From the NCBI GenBank assembly GCA_033763975.1, contig JANRJM010000006.1, forward strand, positions 124,001 to 188,000: DNA of 64,000 nucleotides, given 5' to 3'. This DNA is from Planctomycetota bacterium (GTDB lineage Bacteria; Planctomycetota; Phycisphaerae; Phycisphaerales; UBA1924). The stretch's first letter is position 1, and each line of letters starts with the position of its first letter. A program made the position numbers and the translations under genes. Shown piece after piece: positions 27,730 through 35,821 of this stretch. The notes beneath the pieces were generated by a model, which saw only the letters and a list, made by a program, of their open reading frames with translations, was not told the origin of the DNA and ran no database searches.

Positions 27730-28587
27730 CTAGTCTCGCAATCTCCTCCCCGTCAGCGCCAGGAACACCCGCTCCAGATCGGGCTTCTCCACGTGCACCG
27801 CCGTCACGCTCGCGTCCCGCGCCAGCGCCTCGCGCAGCACCGCCGCCGGGTCGCGGCTCTGCACCACGTCCCGCGGCGCATCATCTCCCACGCCCCGCAC
27901 GATCGTCACGACGCTCTCCCCCCCGTGCCGCGCGATGAGCCCGTCCACCGTCCCCACGTCCAGCAGCCGCCCCTTGTCGATGATCCCCACGCGCGAGCAC
28001 ACCTTCTGCGCCTCTTCCATGTAGTGTGTCGTGTAGACGATCGTCTTGCCCGACCCCGCCAGTTCGCGCACGAGGTCGATGATGCTCGCCCGCGACTGCG
28101 GATCCACCCCCGCCGTCGGCTCGTCCAGCAGCAGCAGGGGCGGGTCATGGATCATCGCCACGCCCAGGTTCAGCCGGCGCTTCATCCCGCCGCTGAACCC
28201 CTCCACCCGGTCGCCCCGTCGCTCCGACAGCCCCACGCGCGCCAGCACCGCGTCTACCCGCTCGCGCAGCCTCGTCCCCACGACCCCGAACAGCGTGCCG
28301 TAGAACCGCAGGTTCTCCTCCGCGCTCAGCGTGTCGTACAGCGCCAGCGACTGCGTCGCCACCCCCAACCTGGCCCGCGCCCGCGCGTCTCCCGGCGGCG
28401 ACCCGCCGATCTCCACACGCCCCGCGTCCGGCTTCAGCAGCCCGATCGCCATCGAGATCGTCGTGCTCTTTCCCGCGCCGTTCGGCCCCAGGAGCCCGAA
28501 CACCTCGCCCGCGCGCACCTCCAGCGACAGCCCATCGACCGCCACCAACGCGCCGAACGACTTGCGGAGATTCTCGATCACCAGCAT
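27730..28587 (-). CDS. ABC-2 transporter ATP-binding protein
   Basis: A 285-aa ATPase. Walker A GPNGAGKST is at 34-42, the Q-loop near VATQSLALYD (76-85), signature FSGGMKRR at 131-138, Walker B LLLLDEP at 152-158, and the H-loop TTH at 186-188. This matches the CcmA/NatA-type subfamily. The C-terminal ~70 residues form the usual regulatory extension. Its stop abuts the permease start with no gap. The chosen ATG gives the canonical MLVIENLRKSFG start. A TATCGT hexamer ends 9 nt upstream and there is no Shine-Dalgarno sequence. Confidence 0.92.
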   Translation of the reverse strand: MLVIENLRKSFGALVAVDGLSLEVRAGEVFGLLGPNGAGKSTTISMAIGLLKPDAGRVEIGGSPPGDARARARLGVATQSLALYDTLSAEENLRFYGTLFGVVGTRLRERVDAVLARVGLSERRGDRVEGFSGGMKRRLNLGVAMIHDPPLLLLDEPTAGVDPQSRASIIDLVRELAGSGKTIVYTTHYMEEAQKVCSRVGIIDKGRLLDVGTVDGLIARHGGESVVTIVRGVGDDAPRDVVQSRDPAAVLREALARDASVTAVHVEKPDLERVFLALTGRRLRD

Positions 28588-28596
28588 GGGGCGCCC

Positions 28597-28602
28597 ACGA
28601 TA
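28597..28602 (-). promoter_or_regulatory. -10-like hexamer 9 nt before ABC ATPase ATG
   Basis: TATCGT on the minus strand, 9 nt from the start codon at 28587. No ribosome-binding sequence lies between them. Confidence 0.4.
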
Positions 28603-28694
28603 CCAGATCGCACACGCAAGGCGTGACACACGCCGCCCGTGCTCATTCGGCATGGTCCCGCCGCGATTCCGCGGCCCCGCGACCCCCGCAGGGA

Positions 28695-28794
28695 CACATG
28701 GCCACAGCGCCACAGGGCCGCGACTCCGCATCGCCACATGGCCCCAGCGCCAAAGGGCCGTGCCTCCGCATCGCCACATGGCCCCAGCGCCACA
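28695..28794. repeat. 40-bp tandem repeat, about 2.5 copies
   Basis: Copies begin at 28695, 28735 and 28775, each opening with CACATGGCC and sharing CAGCGCCA and CTCCGCATCGC blocks. The copies differ by a few substitutions. There are no unique spacers between them. Confidence 0.8.
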
Positions 28795-28825
28795 TCCAAA
28801 GCCCCGCGGTGCGGCGTTCCACTCC

Positions 28826-28927
28826 GGAACTCCGTTACTTCGGAACTCAGGAACTCCGGAACTTCGGAACTTCCTCACTCCGGAACTTCGTTACTTCGGA
28901 ACTTCGGAACTTCCTGACGGAACTTCC
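28826..28927. repeat. GGAAC-rich short tandem repeat array
   Basis: Nine copies of GGAACT(T/C) within ~100 bp, with spacings near 8-10 or 15-16 bp and a higher-order duplication of about 45 bp. The last codons and the TAA of the nitroreductase gene (from 28891) lie inside the array. Confidence 0.75.
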
Positions 28928-29595
28928 TTTTCCCACACCGCGATCTGCTCCAGGCTCTTCCTCGTCAGCGCCGGCACGCGGCAATCTTCCGCCGCGTACC
29001 CCACGGGGATCAGCACGAACGCCCGCTCCCGCGAAGGCCTGCCGAGCACCTCAGACAGGAACCCCATCGGGCTGGGCGTGTGCGTCAGCGTCGCCAGCCC
29101 CGCGTGGTGCAACGCCGCCAGCAGCAGCCCCACCGCGATGCCCACCGACTCGTTCACGTAGTACACCCGCCCGCCGTCGTCGGCCTCCATCGTCTTGAAC
29201 ACCACGATGAGGCACGGCGCGACCTCCAGAAGCTCCTTGTTCGCGTCCGTCCCCAGCGGCGCCAAGTCCGCCAGCCACTCGGGCGTCGCCCGGCGCGTGT
29301 AGAACTCGCGTTCCTCGGCCTCCGCCGCGTCCCGGATGCGCTTCTTCACCGCGGGGTCCGTCACCACCACGAACTTCCAGGGCTGCTTGTGCGCTCCCGA
29401 AGGCGCCGTGCCCGCAGCCAAGATCGCCCAGCGGATCGCTTCTTCCGGCACCGGGCGATCCGAGAACTTCCGCACCGTCCGCCGCCGGTTCATCGTCTCG
29501 TAAAACCGCCGGGCTGCGCTCTCGGGCGGCTCGCCAGGGTCGAACCGCACGTACGGCACCGTCGGGAACGACTGGTCGGACGAGGATGCGTTCAT
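28891..29595 (-). CDS. Nitroreductase-family flavoprotein (iodotyrosine deiodinase/BluB-like)
   Basis: A 234-aa FMN-binding fold. RRRTVRKFSDRPVPEE (FMN phosphate-binding arginines) is at ~37-52, APSGAHKQPWKFVVV at ~64-78, then NESVGIAVGLLLAALHHAGLATLTHTPSPMGF and a C-terminal ERAFVLIPVGYAAEDC. The SGAHKQPW block is closest to the iodotyrosine deiodinase/BluB side of the family. Such enzymes reduce or oxidise small aromatic or halogenated substrates; the exact substrate is not determinable. AGGAAAGGA precedes the ATG. The last residues (EVPK) are encoded inside a short-repeat array, suggesting that the repeats have replaced the original C-terminus. Confidence 0.87.
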   Translation of the reverse strand: MNASSSDQSFPTVPYVRFDPGEPPESAARRFYETMNRRRTVRKFSDRPVPEEAIRWAILAAGTAPSGAHKQPWKFVVVTDPAVKKRIRDAAEAEEREFYTRRATPEWLADLAPLGTDANKELLEVAPCLIVVFKTMEADDGGRVYYVNESVGIAVGLLLAALHHAGLATLTHTPSPMGFLSEVLGRPSRERAFVLIPVGYAAEDCRVPALTRKSLEQIAVWEKEVPSGSSEVPK

Positions 29596-29658
29596 TCGGT
29601 GGTCCTTTCCTCAAATCCACTTGCCCGCCTCACGAAACAGACGACATTCGCGAGTGCC

Positions 29659-30048
29659 ATGCCCACACGATCTCACATCCCCGCGTCCGGCACCAGCGCA
29701 GGCAAGCCCAGCGACCTGCGCAAGTTCGGCCGCCTCCGCTGCCAGGACGTGCAGTGCAGCCTCGGCACCGTCACCGACCTCTCGCGCGGCGGGATGCGCG
29801 TCCGCATGGCCCGCAAGCCCCCTCCCGTCGGCGCACCCTTCACCGTCCGCCTCTTCGCCATGGGACACGAAATCTACCTGAACTGCTCCGTCTGCTGGAG
29901 CCGCTCCTCCGGCCTCTGGCGATACGAACTCGGCGTCGCCTTCGACCAGGTCGCCGACAACGCCAAGAGCGTCCTGGCCGAGCTCGCCCGGAGCTGCGCG
30001 TACAACGAGACCGTCCGGTACGTCGCGCCCGAGACCGAACCCCGATAG
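29659..30048 (+). CDS. PilZ-domain protein (c-di-GMP receptor candidate)
   Basis: A 129-aa single-domain protein. RKFGR near residue 21 fits the RxxxR motif and DLSRGG near 44 fits (D/N)xSxxG, the two c-di-GMP-binding motifs of PilZ. Beta strands follow (VGAPFTVRLF, LNCSVCWSR, YELGVAF). ATG 29659 gives a short N-terminus; upstream in-frame sequence is antisense to the nitroreductase. It is transcribed away from the nitroreductase, with 63 bp between starts. No output domain is fused, so it presumably acts by protein-protein contact. Confidence 0.85.
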   Translation: MPTRSHIPASGTSAGKPSDLRKFGRLRCQDVQCSLGTVTDLSRGGMRVRMARKPPPVGAPFTVRLFAMGHEIYLNCSVCWSRSSGLWRYELGVAFDQVADNAKSVLAELARSCAYNETVRYVAPETEPR

Positions 30049-30139
30049 ACTGCGCCGCTTTCGCGGGGTCCGAACGCACCGGGCGACGCATCACCCCGGT
30101 ACCACCTCGGCCCGCATCGCCGCCGGCACGGAGGTTCGC

Positions 30140-31051
30140 ATGCACGTCCCCTTCGCCACCGCATTCCTCGCGGGCTCGCTGCTCGCCGGGGCCGCCCTCG
30201 CGCAGCCCCGCCCCGCCCCCGACCGGGCCGGCCAGCCCGAACGAACCGGCCAGCCCGAGCGCGACCCCGCCGCGCGCACCGTCGACCTGCGCCCTCGCTT
30301 CACCAAGGGCCAGGAAGTCCGCTACGTCATGGTCCTCGAGTCCAAGAAGTCCGACGCCGGCGACGACGACTCCTCCAGCCGCCAGGAGATCGGCCTGCTC
30401 CTCCGCTGCACCGCCACCGACCCGGAGAAGGGCGCCACGCTCGAACTCGTGTACGAGTCCCTCAAGGCCTCGCTCCACACGGGCCTGGTCGACACCGAGT
30501 TTGACAGCTCCAAGCCCCCCAACCCCGACGACATCTACGACGCCGCCCTCCGCTCCATGGTCGGCCTCAAAGTCCCCGTCACCATCGCGCCCGACGGCAA
30601 CGTCACCTCCGCCGGCGGGGGCACGCAAAACGCCCTCACCGCCCAGTTCACCGGCGCCGACATCATCCGCTCCGTCATGGGCCCGATCTTCTCTCCCAAG
30701 AAGGGCCAGCCCACCGTCCGCGTGGGCGAGACCTGGAAAACCGAGTCCGAGATGCACGGGCTCATGGGGCGCATGCGCCTCGAAATGACCCACTCCCTCG
30801 CCAGCTACGCCGGGGGCAAGGCGGTCATCGAGACCAGCGGCAAGGCCCTCCTCGACCCCTCCGAAGGCGCCGGCGCCCCGCTCGTGCGCATCACCGACTC
30901 CACCATCCAGGGGCGCACCGTCTGGAACGCCGACGCCGGGCTGCTCGACGAACACTCCTCCCGCCAGCGCTTCGTCATCGACGCACTCGTCAACGAACAG
31001 AAGATCTCCACCACGCAGGACATGACCGTCAACGTCACCCGCCGGAAGTGA
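30140..31051 (+). CDS. Secreted protein of unknown function (DUF6263-like)
   Basis: A 303-aa protein with a clear signal peptide (residues 1-22, ending AGAALAQ) and a Pro/Arg/Gln-rich spacer (~22-45, twice carrying GQPER). A beta-rich domain follows: FTKGQEVRYVMVLESKK, LLLRCTATDPEKGATLELVYESLKASL, VPVTIAPDGNVTS, RVGETWKTE, and a final ISTTQDMTVNVTRRK. Repeated beta-strand pairs with a conserved VGETW block recall periplasmic proteins annotated as DUF6263, from memory. It follows the PilZ gene by 91 nt, with a GGAGG sequence before the ATG, and may be co-transcribed. Confidence 0.7.
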   Translation: MHVPFATAFLAGSLLAGAALAQPRPAPDRAGQPERTGQPERDPAARTVDLRPRFTKGQEVRYVMVLESKKSDAGDDDSSSRQEIGLLLRCTATDPEKGATLELVYESLKASLHTGLVDTEFDSSKPPNPDDIYDAALRSMVGLKVPVTIAPDGNVTSAGGGTQNALTAQFTGADIIRSVMGPIFSPKKGQPTVRVGETWKTESEMHGLMGRMRLEMTHSLASYAGGKAVIETSGKALLDPSEGAGAPLVRITDSTIQGRTVWNADAGLLDEHSSRQRFVIDALVNEQKISTTQDMTVNVTRRK

Positions 31052-31072
31052 CCGGGGCCCCGCCCGCGCCGC

Positions 31073-32122
31073 TCATCCCAGCACGCTCCGCACCGCGTCG
31101 ATCGCCGCGTCGATCCCCCGATCGTCCACGTCGAGGTGCGTCACCGCCCGCACCCGTCGCGCCCCGGTGGGCAGCATCAGCACCCCCCGCACCGCCAGGC
31201 GCTCGCACAGCGCGGGCGCGTCGACGCCCAGACCGGGCGCGAGGTCGATGTACACGATGTTCGTCTCCACGCCCCGGGCGGCCTGCGCCGGGTCGAGCGA
31301 TACCCCGCCGACCCGCGACAACTCCGCCCCCAGCCGCGCCGCACGCGCGTGATCGTCGGCCAGGCGCGCCACGTGGTGCTCCATCGCGAACAGCGCCGCC
31401 GCCGCCAGCAGCCCGCTCTGACGCATCCCCCCGCCGAACTGCTTGCGGAACCGCCTCACCCGCGCGATGAACGCCTCGCTCCCCGCCACCGCCGATCCCA
31501 CCGGCGCGCCCAGCCCCTTCGAGAAGCAGCACGACACGCTGTCGAACGGCCCCGCCAGCGTGCGCATCGGCGCGCCCGTCGCCACGCTCGCGTTCCACAG
31601 GCGCGCCCCGTCCAGATGGCATTTCATCCCGCGCGCCTTCGCCGTGGCGCACACCGCCTCGACGCGTCCCTGCGCCCACACCGCGCCGCCGCCCCGGTTC
31701 TGCGTGTTCTCGACCACCACCAGCTTGCTCACCGGAAAATGGTCGTTCACCGCACGCACCGCCCGCTCGACGTCTCCCTCGTCGAACTGCCCGCGCTCGC
31801 CCCGCAGCACCCGCACCAGGCACCCCGAGAGCGCCGCCGGCCCGCCACCCTCGTACTGCACGATGTGGCTGTCCTCGTGCGCGATGATCTCATCGCCCGG
31901 CTCCGTGTGCGCCCGGATCGCGGCCTGGTTCGCCATCGTCCCCGAGGGCACGAAGCACGCCGCCGCCTTCCCCACCTCGCGCGCGAACCGCGCCTCCAAC
32001 GCCCGCACCGTGGGATCATCCCCCAGCACGTCGTCGCCCAGTTCCGCCGCCATCATCGCCTCGCGCATCGCGGGCGTCGGGCGTGTCACCGTGTCGCTCC
32101 GCAGGTCCGCCGTGATCACCAT
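31073..32122 (-). CDS. ltaE: Low-specificity L-threonine aldolase
   Basis: A 349-aa PLP enzyme cleaving L-threonine or allo-threonine to glycine and acetaldehyde. DLRSDTVTRPTPAMREAM is at residues 6-23, GDDVLGDDPTVRALE near 30, FVPSGTMANQAAI near 58, EDSHIVQYEGGG near 82, the dimer-face HLDGARLWNASVA near 167, and the PLP lysine in SCCFSKGLGAPVGS near 199. All hallmark residues are present and the length is normal. TACAGT ends 5 nt before the ATG with no Shine-Dalgarno sequence. It is convergent with the secreted-protein gene (21-bp gap). Confidence 0.93.
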   Translation of the reverse strand: MVITADLRSDTVTRPTPAMREAMMAAELGDDVLGDDPTVRALEARFAREVGKAAACFVPSGTMANQAAIRAHTEPGDEIIAHEDSHIVQYEGGGPAALSGCLVRVLRGERGQFDEGDVERAVRAVNDHFPVSKLVVVENTQNRGGGAVWAQGRVEAVCATAKARGMKCHLDGARLWNASVATGAPMRTLAGPFDSVSCCFSKGLGAPVGSAVAGSEAFIARVRRFRKQFGGGMRQSGLLAAAALFAMEHHVARLADDHARAARLGAELSRVGGVSLDPAQAARGVETNIVYIDLAPGLGVDAPALCERLAVRGVLMLPTGARRVRAVTHLDVDDRGIDAAIDAVRSVLG

Positions 32123-32127
32123 GGCCC

Positions 32128-32133
32128 ACTGTA
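32128..32133 (-). promoter_or_regulatory. -10-like hexamer 5 nt before threonine aldolase ATG
   Basis: TACAGT on the minus strand, 5 nt before the start at 32122. It would place transcription initiation at or next to the start codon. Confidence 0.5.
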
Positions 32134-32360
32134 CCCCCCGCCCGCCGAACGCCTGTTCGTGCCGAACTCCCGTTCCCCGACCCTTTGTTCGCATGTCAAC
32201 TCGGCACCCGCGCCGCCCGCCGTGTCAGCCCGGGTTGCATTACCGCCGCACGCCGTCCCCGCCCACGCTGGCACGCCGCTTGCCCTTTCGAAGATGTCGG
32301 CGCACGACAGGCCGAGCGGCGGCCCGCGTGCCCGCACCTGCCACCCAGGAGGTCCAGATC

Positions 32361-32795
32361 ATGGCATTCCTCATCCGACGCGACCACCGTGACCCGTCCC
32401 CGCTCGGTGCCTTTGAGCGGCTCTTCAACGACCCGTTCTTCAGCGAACTCCCCGCCCTCGCCCGCATGGACGAAGGCACCCTCCCGCTCGACGTCTCCGA
32501 GAACGACACCCACGTCATCGTCCGCGCCAGCCTCCCGGGCTTCGCCAAGGACAAGATCGACATCGAGGTCCACGACGGCGTGCTCGCCATCAACGCCCAT
32601 CACGAGGAAGAGCGCGAGGAAAAGGGCGAACGCTTCTACCGCAAGGAACGCCGCAGCGGCTCGCTCAGCCGGCGCGTCGCCCTCCCCAGCACCGTCCTCG
32701 AGAAAGACGCCCAGGCCGAGTTCAACGACGGCGTCCTCACGCTCCGCCTGCCCAAAGTCCAGAAGGAGCAGCCCAAGAAGATCCGCATCGGCTGA
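32361..32795 (+). CDS. Hsp20/alpha-crystallin small heat-shock protein
   Basis: A 144-aa ATP-independent holdase. A short N-terminal arm (PLGAFERLFNDPFF) precedes the alpha-crystallin domain from ~38 (PLDVSENDTHVIVRASLPGFAKDKIDIEVHDG, split by strands). The conserved FNDGVLTLRLPKV lies near 122-134, and a short C-terminal extension ends with an IRI motif (KKIRIG) that docks between dimers. ATG 32361 is preceded by AGGAGG with 8-nt spacing, one of the strongest ribosome-binding sites in the window. A strong terminator follows. Confidence 0.95.
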   Translation: MAFLIRRDHRDPSPLGAFERLFNDPFFSELPALARMDEGTLPLDVSENDTHVIVRASLPGFAKDKIDIEVHDGVLAINAHHEEEREEKGERFYRKERRSGSLSRRVALPSTVLEKDAQAEFNDGVLTLRLPKVQKEQPKKIRIG

Positions 32796-32833
32796 GCGAT
32801 CGCTCGCGCGCGAACGCGCTCCCCCACACGAAC

Positions 32834-32870
32834 GCGGCCCGGGGATGTCCTCCCCGGGCCGCTTCTCTTG
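32834..32870 (+). terminator. Rho-independent terminator after hsp20
   Basis: A 12-bp stem GCGGCCCGGGGA / TCCCCGGGCCGC with a 5-nt loop is followed by TTCTCTTGCTTCG. It sits in the convergent gap between hsp20 and the 5'-nucleotidase gene. Confidence 0.8.
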
Positions 32871-32921
32871 CTTCGTTGATGTCGGTCAGCGAGCGTGCGA
32901 CTTCATCCCATCCCGCGCCGC

Positions 32922-34796
32922 TCAGTTTCGGCGGATGATCCGCCCCTCGCCGCCCTCCGGGTAGTCCTGGGCCGTGATGAACCCGCCGAGGTAGTCGCGC
33001 ACGTACTCCAGCAGCGACTGCTGGTAGCTCACACCCACGACGCCGAACGCCTGCCCGCCGAAGGGGTACTGGTCCCCGCCGCGCGCCAGGAAGTCGATCG
33101 TCGCGATGTTGATCGGGGCGGCCCCGGGCGCGATCGCCCCGTCCCGCACCATCACGCGACCGTCGTTCAGCACGACCTCCTTGATCCGCGTGCCGGGCGT
33201 CGTGATCTGGCCCGCCGCGCTGGTCTGCTGCGCCACGCCGGTGGCGTCCCACACGAACGAGAACCCGGCGATCTGCGCGAACCGCCCGTTGCCGCTCCCG
33301 CCGACGCGCGACACCGCGTTCTCCAGGATCTCCTTGAACCGCGCCGGCGAGACGTTCGGCACGATCGCCACGAAGTTCGAGAAGGGCAGCACCTCGAACG
33401 TGTTCAACTCCGTGAAGTTCCCCGCGGGCAGGATGTTGTTGTTCCGGATGCCCCCGCCGTTCTGCAGCGCCACGTCGGGCGTCGGCAGCCCGAAGTCACC
33501 CGCCAGCCGGTTGGCCGTGTAGAGCAGCGCGTCGGTCGAAAGGTTGCCCAGGTTCGTCTCGAACGCCCGGACCGAGTTCGACCGCCCGTCGAGCCCGACC
33601 GCCGAGGTCGCGATGACGTTCGCTCCCAGCGCCGCGACCGCCGCCGCCACCGGGTCCACGACCTGCGCCTGCACCACGGGGTCCGGCGTCACCGCGTCGG
33701 GCGCGACGCCCGACACCCGCACCGGCCCGCTGATCGAGTCCGTGCCCACCACGTTCCCCGCCGCGTCAAAGCCCACGACCAGGCGCCCGATGTAGCGGTA
33801 GTCGCCGCGCGTCGTCACGACCGGCACGTCGCGCCCGTCGGCGTCCACCGCGATCCGCGGGTACCCCGATCCGCCCGAGTTCGCCGGAGCGGGCGAGTCC
33901 CCGGGCACGAGCAGGTCCGTCGGGTTCGCCAGCAGTTCGCCGCCGCCGCCCCCGATGATGATGTCGACCCCGCGCAGCGACGGCGCGAGCGCGAACTCGC
34001 TGTTCAGGCCCTGCAGGTGGCTCGTCAGGATGATCTTGTTCACCCCCGCCGCCTGCAGCGCCGTCACTTCCGCCTGCACCGCCGCCAGCACCGGGTTCAC
34101 CACCACGTTGCGGGGCGAAGAGATGAACGGCAGGTCCGGCGTCGTCGCGCCGATGATCCCCACCTGCTGCGTCCCCACCGTCACCACCGTGCTCCTCGCC
34201 AGGCGCCCGTTCGTCACGAACGCCTGCAGGCCCGGCTCCCCGGTGAAGTCCAGGTTCGACGACAGGAACTTCGCCGGCCCCACCGTCCCCGCGATGAAGT
34301 CGCGCAGCACGTCGGGCCCGAAATCAAACTCGTGGTTCCCCAGCGCCAGCGCCGAGTACCCGATCAGGTTGATCGCCAGCGAGTCGTAGTACGGCACGCC
34401 GTTCACCAGGCTCGCGTTGAACTCCGGACCCGCCAGATAGTTGTCCCCCGACGAGATCAGCACCCAGCCCTTCTCCGTCGCGTCCGCCGGGTAGCCGGCG
34501 CTGAACGCCTTCAGGTTGTCCGCCAGCGTCTTGAACCGCGCCACGCCCCCGTAGTTCGCCAGGTTGCCCGGCCCCGCGTTGATCAGCTGCGACTCGCCGT
34601 CGTTGTTGTGCAGCACGTGCAGCCAGAACACCACCTGCTGCGGGTCCTGCGGCTTCACGTCCCCGGCGTCCACCGGCGCCAGCGCCTTCACCTTGCTCGG
34701 GCCCGTCTTCGGGTTCACCCGAACCTGCGCCCACGCCCCCTGCGTCGTCACGGCCCCGGCGATCATCGCCAGCGCCAGGTGCTTCATCGTCGTCAT
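32922..34796 (-). CDS. Secreted bifunctional metallophosphatase/5'-nucleotidase
   Basis: A 624-aa exported enzyme with a signal peptide (~1-24, ending QGAWAQ). Metallophosphatase motifs follow: HNNDGESQL (a variant of the usual DxHG block), SSGDNYLAGPEF, ALGNHEFDFGPD, LTSHLQG, and IIGGGGGELL where the family has a GGH-type metal site. The 5'-nucleotidase C-terminal domain has LQNGGGIRNNNILPAGNFTELN split across its first strands, LPFSNFVAIV, and DFLARGGDQYPF near the end. It probably hydrolyses nucleotides or UDP-sugars in the periplasm for phosphate salvage. AGGAG lies 7 nt before ATG 34796; another ATG at 34787 is in frame. The altered first and last metal motifs are worth noting. Confidence 0.87.
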   Translation of the reverse strand: MTTMKHLALAMIAGAVTTQGAWAQVRVNPKTGPSKVKALAPVDAGDVKPQDPQQVVFWLHVLHNNDGESQLINAGPGNLANYGGVARFKTLADNLKAFSAGYPADATEKGWVLISSGDNYLAGPEFNASLVNGVPYYDSLAINLIGYSALALGNHEFDFGPDVLRDFIAGTVGPAKFLSSNLDFTGEPGLQAFVTNGRLARSTVVTVGTQQVGIIGATTPDLPFISSPRNVVVNPVLAAVQAEVTALQAAGVNKIILTSHLQGLNSEFALAPSLRGVDIIIGGGGGELLANPTDLLVPGDSPAPANSGGSGYPRIAVDADGRDVPVVTTRGDYRYIGRLVVGFDAAGNVVGTDSISGPVRVSGVAPDAVTPDPVVQAQVVDPVAAAVAALGANVIATSAVGLDGRSNSVRAFETNLGNLSTDALLYTANRLAGDFGLPTPDVALQNGGGIRNNNILPAGNFTELNTFEVLPFSNFVAIVPNVSPARFKEILENAVSRVGGSGNGRFAQIAGFSFVWDATGVAQQTSAAGQITTPGTRIKEVVLNDGRVMVRDGAIAPGAAPINIATIDFLARGGDQYPFGGQAFGVVGVSYQQSLLEYVRDYLGGFITAQDYPEGGEGRIIRRN

Positions 34797-34885
34797 CGTC
34801 GATCTCCTTCCCCTCGGTCGTTCGTCAGACCGCCATCCGCTACCTTCCATCTGCCGCTCCGCTCTCCCGCGCCGCCGCCTCGTGC

Positions 34886-35674
34886 TCACGCACGGCGCCG
34901 ACGCGACACGACCACGCCCGCCAGCGCCAGCAGCGCGCCCGCGCCCGGCGCCGGGATGAACGCGATGCCCGACACGTCGGTCACCGCGACGACGCCGTGC
35001 GCGCCGATGTACGTCGCCGCGCCCGTCGCCGCGTCCAGGCTCCACAGGGCGCCGCCGTCGCTCATGAAGAGCGTCCCGTCGTAGAACGCCAGCCCGCCCA
35101 CGCTCGCCGCGCTCGACACGCCCGTGTCGCCCACGAGCGTCGCCTGCCCCGTCGACAGGTCGATCGACAGCAGCGTGTCGCTCAGCGTCCCGTTCTTCGC
35201 AAGGCCCAGCAGGCGCCCGCTCGCGTCGAACGCCAGCCCCGACACGTCGGTGTCCGTCGTGTTGAACGCCCCGATCGTCGTGCGCGCCGCCGTCGCGGTG
35301 TGCACGCCCAGCAGGTCCGTCGACGAGTTCGCGAGCAGCCGCCCCATCGAAGCGTCGAACGTCAGCCCGCCCTCGGGAAGCACGCCCGTGTTCGACGCCA
35401 CCAGCGTCGACGCGCCCGTCGCCAGGTCCAGCGTGTACAGGTCCGCGCCGGTCGTGAGGGCGTACATCACGCCCATGCCGCGGTCGTACGCGATGTCCGC
35501 GATGCGCTCCAGCCCGGTGTCGCCCACCGGTGTCGCCGCGCCCGTGGTGGTGTCGATCTGCACCAGCACCTGCGTCCGGAAGTTCCCGAAGTTGCTCACG
35601 CCGTACAGCGTCTGGCCCGAGGCGGTCCCCGCCCCGAGCGCAACCACCGCCGCCGCCACTCTCATCCCTCGCAT
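34886..35674 (-). CDS. Secreted beta-propeller-like protein with PEP-CTERM-like tail
   Basis: A 262-aa protein with a signal peptide (~1-21, TASGQ), then about six repeats with the pattern LYxLDxxTGxxTxVG (for example LYTLDLATGAST and LWSLDAATGAATYIG), which suggests a beta-propeller. The C-terminus is a sorting tail: IPAPGAGALLALAGVVV, then SRRRRA. The ATG at 35674 sits next to GGAGGAG. It lies upstream of the 5'-nucleotidase on the same strand (89-nt gap). Likely exosortase-processed; function unknown. Confidence 0.75.
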   Translation of the reverse strand: MRGMRVAAAVVALGAGTASGQTLYGVSNFGNFRTQVLVQIDTTTGAATPVGDTGLERIADIAYDRGMGVMYALTTGADLYTLDLATGASTLVASNTGVLPEGGLTFDASMGRLLANSSTDLLGVHTATAARTTIGAFNTTDTDVSGLAFDASGRLLGLAKNGTLSDTLLSIDLSTGQATLVGDTGVSSAASVGGLAFYDGTLFMSDGGALWSLDAATGAATYIGAHGVVAVTDVSGIAFIPAPGAGALLALAGVVVSRRRRA

Positions 35675-35689
35675 GACTCCTCCTTTTCG

Positions 35690-35732
35690 CGCCGCAGCGC
35701 GTCTCGTGCGCCGCAGCGCGTCTCTCGGAGGA
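35690..35732. repeat. Short direct repeat upstream of the propeller gene
   Basis: Two tandem copies of a ~19-bp unit, GCGCCGCAGCGCGTCTC plus GT or TC, just upstream of the ribosome-binding site of the gene starting at 35674. It may be a regulatory protein site or a slippage product. Confidence 0.5.
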
Positions 35733-35821
35733 GACAGTACTGGCACCCACCCGCGCGAACATCAAGACGGCGCGAATGCCCCGCCAAGGTCGCGCACATC
35801 TCGGACGCGCCCGCCGACACC

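Larger units (their letters stand above)
28588..28890. other. Gene-free repeat-rich interval
   Basis: Between the ABC ATPase start and the nitroreductase stop. It contains a -10-like element for the ATPase (28597-28602), a 40-bp tandem repeat (28695-28794) and the first part of a GGAAC repeat array. No credible coding sequence was found. Confidence 0.7.

Noticed and set aside
28695-28927. CRISPR array or IS remnant
   Set aside because: Repeats are directly abutting without spacers, and no transposase or terminal inverted repeats are visible.
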